NCBI GenBank assembly: GCA_900660155.1
Contig: CABFPE010000680.1
Location: 258,763 to 304,236, forward strand
From: Hofstenia miamia
Taxonomy: Eukaryota; Xenacoelomorpha; Acoela; Hofsteniidae
Reading direction: 5' to 3'
DNA: 45,474 bases
The translations under genes were made by a program, and so were the position numbers. Every line of letters begins with the position of its first letter. Within the stretch, counting starts at the first letter, position 1. Of this stretch, positions 1-10,200 are shown one piece after another. A model generated the notes under the pieces. The model did not search any database, had not been told where the DNA came from, and saw only the letters and a list, made by a program, of their open reading frames with translations.

Positions 1-16
1 TATATATATATATATG
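1..16. repeat. (TA)n microsatellite at the window edge
   Basis: The window opens inside a TA dinucleotide run. It probably continues to the left. Confidence 0.85.
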
Positions 17-435
17 TATGTATAATATCTATCGGTTAAAAATAAAGTTCTTTTTACTAAATTGTCATTTGAACAGAGAATGTTATTTTCCGTGATAATA
101 ATTAAAATCCAAGAAAGAATTTCTTCATATTCAGACGTCTATCAACAAAAATTATTGCAATCAGCAAAAATGCGGATGTGCAAAGCATTAAATGAATTTT
201 TTGGAATCAAATTAGTATAATAGTTGATAGACTACTACGAGTTAAGCTTAATGAATAAAAACCAAATTTAGAAATTTATATTCCTTTTTCTTTTATGAAT
301 TACTTCCTGACGATGATTGACAATGGTACCCGACTTTTAACCACCATTTATTTCGAAATTTCACCTAAGGACGTGATTAAAATTAAAAATGTGTAGAATT
401 GCAGAAGTTTATTATCTTGAAATTTTTTAATAATA
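17..435. other. AT-rich sequence, presumably intron of the CCDC77-like gene
   Basis: No coding signal or recognisable repeat was seen. Because the first coding exon of the minus-strand CCDC77 homologue ends in a donor at 893, this stretch should be its first coding intron. That is inference from position. Confidence 0.4.
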
Positions 436-535
436 GATAATTATTTTATGACTGCCTAGTGCATATATACCACATGCTACAAATTGATAATTATTTTATG
501 ACTGCCTAGTGCATATATACCACATGCTACAAATT
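436..535. repeat. 50-bp perfect tandem duplication
   Basis: The 50-bp unit starting with GATAATTATTTTATGACTGC occurs twice head to tail (436-485 and 486-535) without a mismatch by eye. It is a recent local duplication or replication slippage, inside the presumed CCDC77 intron. Confidence 0.9.
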
Positions 536-536
536 T

Positions 537-642
537 ATTCTAATATGCTATATTGTATAACCCCATTATATACTTTTCCCGAATATACTTTTAAATTATA
601 CCACCGCAGAACATATTTTTAAACAGAACAGCATATTAGAAT
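537..642. repeat. short inverted repeat, possible MITE
   Basis: ATTCTAATATGCT (537-549) is repeated as its exact reverse complement at 630-642, framing 106 bp. No target-site duplication was seen, so this may be a small terminal-inverted-repeat element or chance in AT-rich DNA. Confidence 0.3.
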
Positions 643-893
643 GAATTATATTATAAAGGAATGTAGGAAATGACCGTTTTCATTACTCCTAACACCCCTC
701 CTTGCTACTCGCTAGCATAAGTAATGCATACTACGTTTAAATCATTTAGTTACTTTAGAAAATGTAATTTTTCTGCAGTGATATTCAAACATAGAATTTA
801 ACCAGTATTTTCATTAAAAACTTTTAAATTTAATAGCATTTTGCGAGAATTACTTCATGACAACTATATTAATTGTAAGGAAAATACATTTAC

Positions 894-1058
894 CTCATAA
901 CTTAATTTAAAACTATCCAACTTGTCCAACAATTCCTTATGTTCATTATCATACTGTGCAATTTTTTTCCTATAAAAATCAAGAAGTTCACGGGATGGTC
1001 TTAAATTTGCTAGTCTTTCTTCGATAGAAGGATAAGAAATATCATCTTCCAAAGCCAT
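894..1058 (-). CDS. ccdc77: first coding exon of a CCDC77-like coiled-coil protein
   Basis: The 55-codon exon begins at an ATG (1056-1058) and ends at a good splice donor (GAG|GTAAAT at 893/894, phase 0); the frame beyond the donor soon stops. Residues 9-55 read PSIEERLANLRPSRELLDFY, then a charged helix with KKI, ELLDKLD and SYE. This matches from memory the start of vertebrate CCDC77 ([36 protein letters not shown]). CCDC77 is a centrosome/cilium-associated coiled-coil protein of roughly 490 residues, so only about a tenth is here. The rest lies to the left, outside the window. It is transcribed away from the PHD gene at 7202. Identification rests on one exon but the match is nearly colinear. 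Confidence 0.8.
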
Positions 1059-2640
1059 GGAGATACTGAAAAATTTAAAAGAAATTACTAAGTTAAAGAA
1101 CCAGTTTCTATTGGTTAAGGTTTTCTTTTCGTAAATAGTTTACGAAATACATTGCAAAACAGTAATGAACTACGAAGAAAAAGCAATATGTTTTTAACAT
1201 GTCGTTTCGAGAAACTACACGTGCATAAAATGAATGTCAATAAAATAAGTAATTTTCATGAACATTTATTGCATTACCCTTATATTTGTATTTCTTGAGC
1301 ATATTATTTCATCGTTACTATTCACCATAGCATTATATCATAATTTCAAATAATGTAACTTTTTTTGACAATTAAATTGAAATGTTTCCAGATTTACTAT
1401 ACAATATTTTATCAATCCGTACTTAACAACGCATTGCATTTAAGCAACAATTTTCCAACAAGTTTTGTGTTATTCATTTTCGAAAATTTAAAATTCAGTT
1501 CATTGCCCGTGTTGCTTTGTTACTTGTGTTGCAGTTCTGAAAAAATTTGATCTGCAAGCTTGATTTTCTTTTGCGAGTATTGTAGATCATTTTTTTCAGA
1601 TGCATTTGTAATATTTTGTGTTTTGTCAAGTTATTTTACAGTGCCCGAACATTCCAAAAAATGTAGCCTGAAATTTTATTGATTTTATAAGTATGAAAAT
1701 GATTAGCAGGTAATTATTAGTTATTTATGATAACATCGATTTTTCCTTGACGGTTTGCATGCATACTCTTATAAATGAATTTCAATTGAAATATAAAAAT
1801 TTGACTTTTGTTTGAGGAGCTAGGCCATTTATTGCACCTACGAATATTGCGAATTAATTTTATATAAAAAATAACTGTTTTATGCGAATTATCTAGCTAT
1901 CCTGCATTAATGACTTGTTTATTTTGCTGTGCATTCATTATTCCAACAAAAATCAAACGTCTTAATTAAAAAACCTTTGCACTATGTATATTAGTGTTTT
2001 AGCATCTAATTTTTCAAAAAATATATTATCATTCCGTTTTTGCAAACTATAGTGAATTAATCATTTGTTACTAAAAATATTGTACCAATTATACTTTTGT
2101 AGTGGAATTTATCTTCTCATAGTAGATTATAATTGTAGTTCAAGCTAATTTTATTCATTCAATAATGACTGTGATAGCTTATAGCAGAGATTGCAGCAGT
2201 TTGTTTAAGATTAATGTAGTTTGAAGTTAAAGAACACCGCTTTAAAATGAAATGTGAACACTAATCGCGTAGGTACCCGGACTTATACGCACAGTCAATG
2301 CCTCTATGCATTTTCCTAAACATTACATTATTTCCGTTGAAATGTCTAGCTTCATGTTTCTTTGTACAACAAAACAGTAGGTGTTATTGCTGCGTACATA
2401 TAAATGAACAATTATATTTTTTGGGGAGACGACTCGAAAGTGAAAATTTGAATTTTCAAATCAGGTTAGACCAACTTGAGTTGTATTGATTTGAGCGAGA
2501 GAACGGATCAGCGAATAGGAAAGGCAACAAATTTTTTAAAGGAGTCAGGAGGAAATTAGAAGAAGCACAAGTGCGATTAAAAAACGAGTGAAGAGTGTAA
2601 TTTTTTCTTGAGCCGCACTTAGGTATTACTAGTAAAAAAT
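1059..2640. other. intergenic: presumed 5' flank of the CCDC77-like gene
   Basis: AT-rich DNA with only short chance reading frames. The 5' UTR and promoter of the minus-strand CCDC77-like gene must start here, but I could not place a TATA box or initiator with confidence. Confidence 0.4.
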
Positions 2641-2684
2641 TCCGCTACATCGTGAATCACTTCCTGCCGTGATTTTCGCCTAGC

Positions 2685-3195
2685 ACAATCATAGATGAAC
2701 TCCGATTTAGCGCCATCATAAACAACAATTTTTTCGTAACTCGGATATTGCATTGTTTTTTATTTGCCATTCTGAATCCATTTCAGAACAATGTTTCGGA
2801 AATACCTGTTGCTGGAATTTCATCTAAAATAAATAGTCTAAAATAACTGATTTCTGAACACTAAACACCTTGTTGTCCTTTGAAAACCGTTTTCCACATT
2901 TTCATAAAAAATTTGTCACAAATACGAGACTTTGAAATGGATAACTAGAGCCACGAACACTATATCTTCAGGAAATATTTAAAAATTGAAGAATTTCCTG
3001 GTTAAAATAATAGATTTGTCTTCATTCTTCTTAAATTTGTGTTACATGTAAGTATAATATTAATATACACTGGGAATAGTTATACATATAATACTGTAGT
3101 ATTTACATTAATTTATCGCCCACCTCACTAAGCGCCAAAAATTGTCTTTTATTGCCACTAGATCGGAGTTAGACTATAATTTGCCGTTAGGAACG
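2685..3195. repeat. diverged inverted repeat, possible fold-back element
   Basis: The left arm (about 2685-2750) and the reverse complement of the right arm (about 3130-3195) share AACTCCGAT followed by similar TAG.G.CA..A and ACAATTTTT blocks, roughly 80% identical by eye with small gaps. About 380 bp separate the arms. It looks like an old non-autonomous DNA transposon. No target duplication was found. Confidence 0.35.
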
Positions 3196-3555
3196 TTTTA
3201 AAGTAACAAAACAATAGTATTTTTTGCAATATTGCTATAAAAAACCTAGGAACCCAGCCACAATAAAAAAGTCACTGACTGATGAAAACTGAGGCATTAA
3301 TTAAAAATAGTTTATGATCTAATATAAAATTTAAGGAGAATTCAGTTTAAGTAACCGATCTCAGCATAGTAATAATTAGAAGGTATAATCTCTCTTTGAA
3401 AAAAGTGACGCAGTAATACGGCACCGGGTGCCAGTTAGGCAGCAATCTCTAAAGGTGAAATGCTCTTATGGAGTAAAATTATTGGTGTTTGAGGCTAAGA
3501 TTTCTACGAAATTTAATGCTTCTTAAAGCAAACTTTTCTATTGTCTTTGAAAAAC

Positions 3556-3980
3556 AGATTATACAGTTATAACATTCACATTTGCCATTACCCTTGTTGT
3601 GGTATGGCGTAAATCTAGAGACATAATTTGAGTTCCTCTATCGCTATGCACACACCCGGGATTGCCAGAAGGAGAACAAATGATAGAGGCAATTGATAAC
3701 TGGTTTGCACAGGGATGCACAAATGAAAATATTATGAGTTGTAGATGGCTTTGCATCAACCATTTTTACGCGCTCAAATGTTTGTGTCAACTATAGAAAC
3801 GAGGCTTAAAAAATTGGCAGAGGAGCAAACCCTACGAACATCCTCCATTTTTCGGTAAATTCTTTCAGCAAACAAAATGATTCAAACGACGCACTCTGGG
3901 GTAGTTCAACAAATTATGTATATTGGCTAAGGATACGTAGTGCGGGAGTTTCTAAACAAAAAAACAAGAGCCTGTTGATA
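3556..3980 (-). pseudogene. degenerate Ty3/gypsy-like integrase fragment
   Basis: On the minus strand, 3559-3759 is open and contains CVHSDRGTQIMS. This resembles the second catalytic-aspartate block of retroelement integrases (HSDRGTQFMS), preceded by a PCANQLSI segment that matches the usual PxxxQxA stretch. Upstream on the same strand, in another frame and with stops, IHNLLNYPRVRR resembles the zinc-binding HxxxxHPGxRxT start of the integrase. The pieces are in the expected order but interrupted by stops and frame changes. It is a dead fragment with no LTRs or reverse transcriptase nearby. Confidence 0.55.
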
Positions 3981-6900
3981 AGTAAGAAGCACTAAATTAC
4001 GACCAGAGGAAATGTCTCTGTTTATGAATTGACTGCAGCTTTAAGTTCGATGAACTTATAACGCTTCTATTGTATTCTGTTTCTTATGTTTCCGTCGTTT
4101 TGTTGAACGGGTGATTGTCATAAACTTTGTTTTAATATTTACCTGTTTTATATACATTATACTAATTAAATTGTGGTGACCAAGACATGGCCACCATAAT
4201 TTGAAAAATAGACTTCACTTCACACTTATTCAAGTGATAGTTGACAGTTCTTAGTTTCTTTAATTCAATGACAATAGCGATTGCTTGATGCTAGGCTATA
4301 ATTACTAATTTTTAGCCAGTTGCAAAAATTACGATTAGAATTGTTTTGTACTTGAAAAACACTTGATTTTTTAATGGTGACTACATTTATCATTTTGATA
4401 GTCTATGTGCTACTTCACTAGAATTAATTCGACTCGACCCCAAGCAAAAATGTGCTGACTCGTATTACCCTACTCTGTTGTTTCCCTTTCTGCATTGCAC
4501 TTATCATTATTTTGTTTTCTTATTAATATCATTTTTTGGTCGTAATGCATTAATGGGATTGAAGTGAGTTTCTCCATACAGTGACCCTAGCAAAACATTA
4601 TTTAAACAAAGTTATTGATGTTCTAAGAAAAAGTTTTATCTTTGATTTATTTTATGCCTATGTAAGTTTCAAATAATTCCTATAGAAAAAAACTACGCAA
4701 GATCACTATTATAATAAGGCTTAGGCAAGTTTGAACTGTGATTGGCCACTAGTGGTCTATCAGATTTTGGTAGGATCGGACGTCTAAACACCTGAGATAA
4801 TTAGCGATGTGACTTAATTTTGTAACTGCTCTTTCTATCAATCACTTAGTTTAACCTTATAAATTAAATATACTATTTTACGTTGTTGAAATTGATTCAC
4901 AATATAGCAGAAATTTCGATGCGTATTCAAGTTTAGTTCCATTTTAAATATTAGTAGCTTAATCTAGTGATTAAATAATAAAACGAATTTAAAAGCTATG
5001 TATGCAATTTAGCTTTCGTTTCTTAGCTTAGTCTTTGATATTGTTTAGAGCATTATCAATTACACTAGGCCTTGGCGGATTACATGATCGCATTTTATAT
5101 TTTCTGTGTATTTTGTATATTAGTATGTAAAATCAAATTTGATCTTAGCATATTTTCAATCAAGTCCTCTATTTTTCATTCTAGAATACATGAAACATTG
5201 TGATTGCTATAATTCAATTATATAACTGAAAATGTCAGTTGTTTGTAAATATTTGAATACATTAATATCTTTAAATATTTATTTAGACATTTCTCAAAGT
5301 TCACATTCCCAATGGAATTTTATTTCAAAAGTAGCATAGAAAATCATTAAAACAATTTTGAAATTGTGTACCATATTCCGCGCTTGGTATTTTTTAGTGA
5401 GAGTGAATTTAGAATAATTATATTTATTCTGTATTTGTGTCTTTCTCGACATTAGTTTTACGTTTATTTTGCATGAATGAATAGTAAATCGATTATTTCC
5501 AATATTGAACGTATCAATGAAGTTTTAGTTGCATTGAAAGTACATTAAAGATCTTAAGTACTTTTTCCTCAATGTAGTGTCGTCTAATACCTAACATTAT
5601 TCAAGAGTTTTAGTTTTTCAGAATCATTAAAACTTTGGCTATAAATATAACGGTAGAGTTTCCAAATGTTTATGTATTATTTCGTTCAGAATTAGTGAAA
5701 TTCAAAATAATATCTGGTGTGTTATCACCATATACAATTATAATTTATTTAGCATTTAGTATTCGCAATACCGGTTTCAAAGCAATACATGCTTACGCCG
5801 ATTTGTTAAAAATAAAAAATGGCCATAAAAGACTATTAAAATTCACTTTGACAAATTAATTTATCTCTTAGACTTTTTCTCATTTTCAACGCCCCTTAAA
5901 ATCACGCAGTAAACTTTCATATATCGGTTCATGACAATTCGAAATGTCTAGACAGCTTCATCCATTTCGAATCAGAGCTTGTTTCACAATCCATTCTAAA
6001 AGACATTGGTAATTGGCATCTTGCGGCTTAACATTTATAAATATTGAGAATAAAATTTTGAGCATTTCACATGTAACAATTAAAACATCTGCGAACGAAA
6101 AATTTATCGTTTATGCCTTTAAACATTATCTGATTTTTTATAATATAAGTGGACATTACTTTGAACATGACTATTATCAAAGGTGTTAATTTCTATTTAA
6201 CTTAAAATGTTGCTTTAATTGAACTTAAAATTTGAAAGCATTGAACTCTTGTGATTTTGGTGATAATGGGATTTTTTTAATTCATCATATTTAAATATGT
6301 TCATAAAATAAGTTTGTAACCAATGTTTATTTTTTCGACGATTGTATTTTTTTATCGTGAATAACTTTTTCATTACATTGTCTTTTTTTAGTATTATGAA
6401 TCAATAAAACGCATTATTATCTAAAATGAACGCTCTTCTGCAATATGACTGTTTTGAATAAAACCTCGTTAAGCAGAGCCTTCCATAATTTTATACATTA
6501 GTTATAGTAATAGAAGAAATCTATTTCAATTCGACATTCTAACAACAGACCCAAAGAAATGCCGCATAAGTGACAATTACACCATGTTCAGTAATATCTA
6601 TTTTGTATCTTTGCATTTAGCTATTTGAAATTCAATGTATAACTGTAATTTAAACCAACTTTTTGTTTTCAAATTAATGTTCTGCAAGGCTGACGAAAAT
6701 TCTTAGTTTAATTGAGTAGAATGGATAGTATAGCCGTTTTCAGGATGACTTCTAAACATAACTTACTTTTAAATACACAAATTGTAGCTTTTTTATATAA
6801 TTAAAATTTCATTTTTATATTTCCAAATGCGTATATTATATTAACTTACGAATTTTTATCTATTACATATGTACCTTTATTTTTCAAATGCTTTTCAAAA

Positions 6901-7178
6901 TAGGTTTATTTATTTGTAAAACTAATTTAAGATAAGAAATCATATTGCTCACTGTAATTGGTTTAGCCGCAGGCCAAACAACTAGCGATCACTTTAAGTT
7001 TTTCTTGCGCAATATTTTTGTTGTAAATTGAACATAATCTGATTTAGTACATGATTGATTTTGTATTATATAATTCGCGTATCGTTTTAGTAAAATTTAA
7101 TTAGTTTATTTCAAGTTTGTATTCTAACTTTTTCTAAATTTCTTTATATAGTTTACTATTTTTCAATATTTATTTTGT
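3981..7178. other. long AT-rich intergenic region / 5' flank of the PHD gene
   Basis: About 3.2 kb with no recognised gene. The longest open stretch (5635-5859, 74 codons) has no recognisable domain or splice context. The promoter and 5' leader exon(s) of the gene at 7202 are likely here, because an acceptor-like TTTTGTTTAG lies just upstream of its ATG. Confidence 0.5.
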
Positions 7179-7201
7179 TTAGGAATTAATTTCACAGCAC
7201 A
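7171..7201 (+). promoter_or_regulatory. 3' splice site and leader in front of the PHD gene ATG
   Basis: A pyrimidine-rich TTTATTTTGTTTAG ends at 7181, about 20 bp before the ATG, followed by GAATTAATTTCACAGCACA. The sequence looks like an acceptor for a 5'-UTR intron. Alternatively it could receive a trans-spliced leader if the organism uses one. Confidence 0.5.
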
Positions 7202-10200
7202 ATGGTACACAAAGATGCTTTATGTCTTATTTGCAACACCAGTAGTTCTGAATTAACATTAGGTGATTTTATACAAAAAGATGACACTTCACTTCATTTG
7301 TTTTGTGTTCTTAGTGCCGATAGCTTACAACAATCTAATGAGTGGAGTGACGAGTATATTTATGGATTTAAATCAGACGATATTCGCCAATATACCTTCG
7401 GCTTGAGTGAATATATGTGCTCTTTTTGCAGTTTATCTGGAGCTGCAAATAAATGCTTTAAGTGCAATATTAGATTTCATCTACCATGTGGATTAAAAAA
7501 TAATTGCCTAACTCAGCTGTTTGGTTGTTTTCCAAGTTTCTGCTCGGATCACAAGCCTGTACAAATTCTCAGAAAAAAAACTATTTCTAGTGATATTTGC
7601 CCCATTTGTACAAAAAAATGTATTCTAGACTCATCACTTTATTTAAGTTGCTGTTGTAAGAATTTGGTTCACATAGCATGTCTTAGAGAATTGGCATTCA
7701 AGTGCAAAGCTGATAGTTTTAAGTGCCCTATTTGTAGTGATTGTGATCATTTTCAGTACATTTGTTTGAGATATGGTGGTGTGTATTTACCAGATGTTCT
7801 TTCTAATGAAAACGAAAATTTTGCAAAGCCAAGTAAATGTTCATTGGATCGTTGTTTATGTTTACGTGGCATTAATCACGTTGAAGAACAAGGCCCTTGG
7901 AAGTTATATATTTGTCAGAAATGCAGAGTTGGTGTCCATCAAGGATGTGTTCCTTCTCACGATCCATCCACTGCATACATTTGCAATGATTGCTTTGTGT
8001 CTGACAATTCAAACAACTGTAATAATAATAATGTTTTTATTAAAAAATATTCACTTTCAGATACTATCCCCAGTAATATAGAAAAACTTATGATTGGCGA
8101 AGCTGTTTCTACCGAATCTGATGGATCTGAATCCAGTTCTTCAGATGAATCTAATCTTCCAAAAAGTTATAGAGAAAATCGTAGCAGCAGTAAGTCTTCT
8201 AGCAGTTCTGATTCCAGTAGTTCTTCATCTGAATCTGAAACTGAGAAAATGGATAGTTCGCAATCGACAAAACTTAATGAATCTACTGAAAATCTGATAG
8301 AAGTTGCACATAATGTTTCTTTCAGTTCTAATTCTACTCAGAGTGATGGAAGCTCTACATCGTCCTCTAGTAGTGATGAAGAGAGTGATAAATCCCCTGA
8401 AAGGAATCATTCCGGGCCATTGTCATTTAGTATGAAAGAATTTAGTGATATATCTTCAGAAGAAGGAGAAGATTTCATTAATTGTAAAAACGAGCCTAGT
8501 CGAAAGTTCAAGATTAGTCCCAAAAAGCAATCAAAACAATATAATAAGAAATTTCATTCAGAAAAAGAATTTATTTTAATTACAAGTAAAGAGCAGTTTA
8601 ATGTAAGAACTGGTGAAGTGAAGCATATTCACAAACCCAATTTGAAGAAAGATAAGCCAATTCAGAATAAAAAACAAAATAAGTTTAATCGTGATAAATT
8701 CGCATCTCGTGGCATTTCGCGGTATTCATTTCCTGACAACCTACCTCCATCTTTAGCACTTAAGGCACCTGTGAATGCAGTAGCACCTGAAGAAAAAAAA
8801 GATATCAGTACTGAAAATAACACCGAATCCACTAACTTTGAAGTAGACATACGAACTTTAGATTATGCTCTTAAAACTGTTGAACGCAAACTAGACCCTA
8901 AATCGGATAAATTTGAAAATATTAATGATTTGGTTCGTTTAGTAGATAGTTTCAAGCGTCTTGTTGATAAGCTTAATTCGGAGGTTAACCGTCTTAGTCA
9001 AACTGTTTGTCAGTATGGTATCAAATGTGATGAAAAGGTTACCGATTGTGTAAGTGATTTGAAGCCACTTGAAGATGGATTAGCTAAAGCTGAGAGCTGT
9101 AAGCCGATATTTCAAAAAGCTATGGCTTTTAAATCTTGCAAAGAAATTGTTTCACCTTTATTTAAAACTCTTGATGAAATTAAAAAGCTGGTAGGAAAAG
9201 CTGTGGAACGCGTTGAAGAAATTTCTTTTTCAGTGGAGAAAATAAAGATTCTTGAAGAATTTATTTTTGAACAAATTACTGATGAAGAAGAAATATTAGT
9301 GACAGTGTCCAGAGCGCGAGATGTTAAAAAAGCACGAAGTGAGCACCTTGAATCTGTAAAGAGACAAATTGAATCTTCTTTAAAGGAATCTAGTGAAAAT
9401 CCTAAAAGGCTTCATAAAATGCTTTCTCAAAATGTTACAAAACTTCGAAATTTCGTTGGCAAAAATGAGATTAAACGAGATGACCTCAAGCGTTTGGAGA
9501 ATGCTGCCATTGGTCATGCAAATCGCTTAGAAAAGTCATTGCGCGATATCAAGCAGGAATTATCTGAAAGAAATGCTCTCAGGGAAATAATCAATGACTT
9601 TAAGACTTTCTTGAAAGCTCAAGATGCTAAGAAAGAAGTTTTAAAGCAAAATCACGCTGCTGGAGAGGAATTTAGAACTGAACTATATCTCATTCGACGG
9701 ATTTATAAACTACATGTGAAGAAACTTGATTTTGTAAGATCCAAATATAATAGCATCGATTTGGATCTACCTGATCATTTCGAAGATTTAATATATGATG
9801 TAAAAGAGAAAAAGTGCCAACTGGAATCAGCATTTAAAGAAGTTGAACAACAAGCAGAATTTGGATATCGTGCCCCAGCAACAATATCTACAATCGCTCC
9901 TTCAAATCTTGCAAATCATACACCTAATCCTAATGCATTGGATCTGCAGCCTCAAAAATCGGTTTCATTTAAAATTAATTTGTCATCAGAAACGACTGCA
10001 GCGATTAAAGCGTCTGAACACATAAGAGAAAAAATTGTTCGTGCTAAAAAAGATAGAGATGAACAGTTAAAACGAGCGCGCATTGCTGAAGAAGCAGAGA
10101 AAAAGAAACAAACTGATAAAATTGAAAATGAGAGAAAGGTTCGATTTTCTGACTCACAAGCAATAAGCAATGGCGCAATAGTTTCGTTATTAATTCCAAA

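Noticed and set aside
5635..5859. 74-codon plus-strand open frame starting near an ATA/TTG codon
   Set aside because: No ATG at its start, no splice context and no motif; expected by chance in 3 kb of AT-rich DNA.
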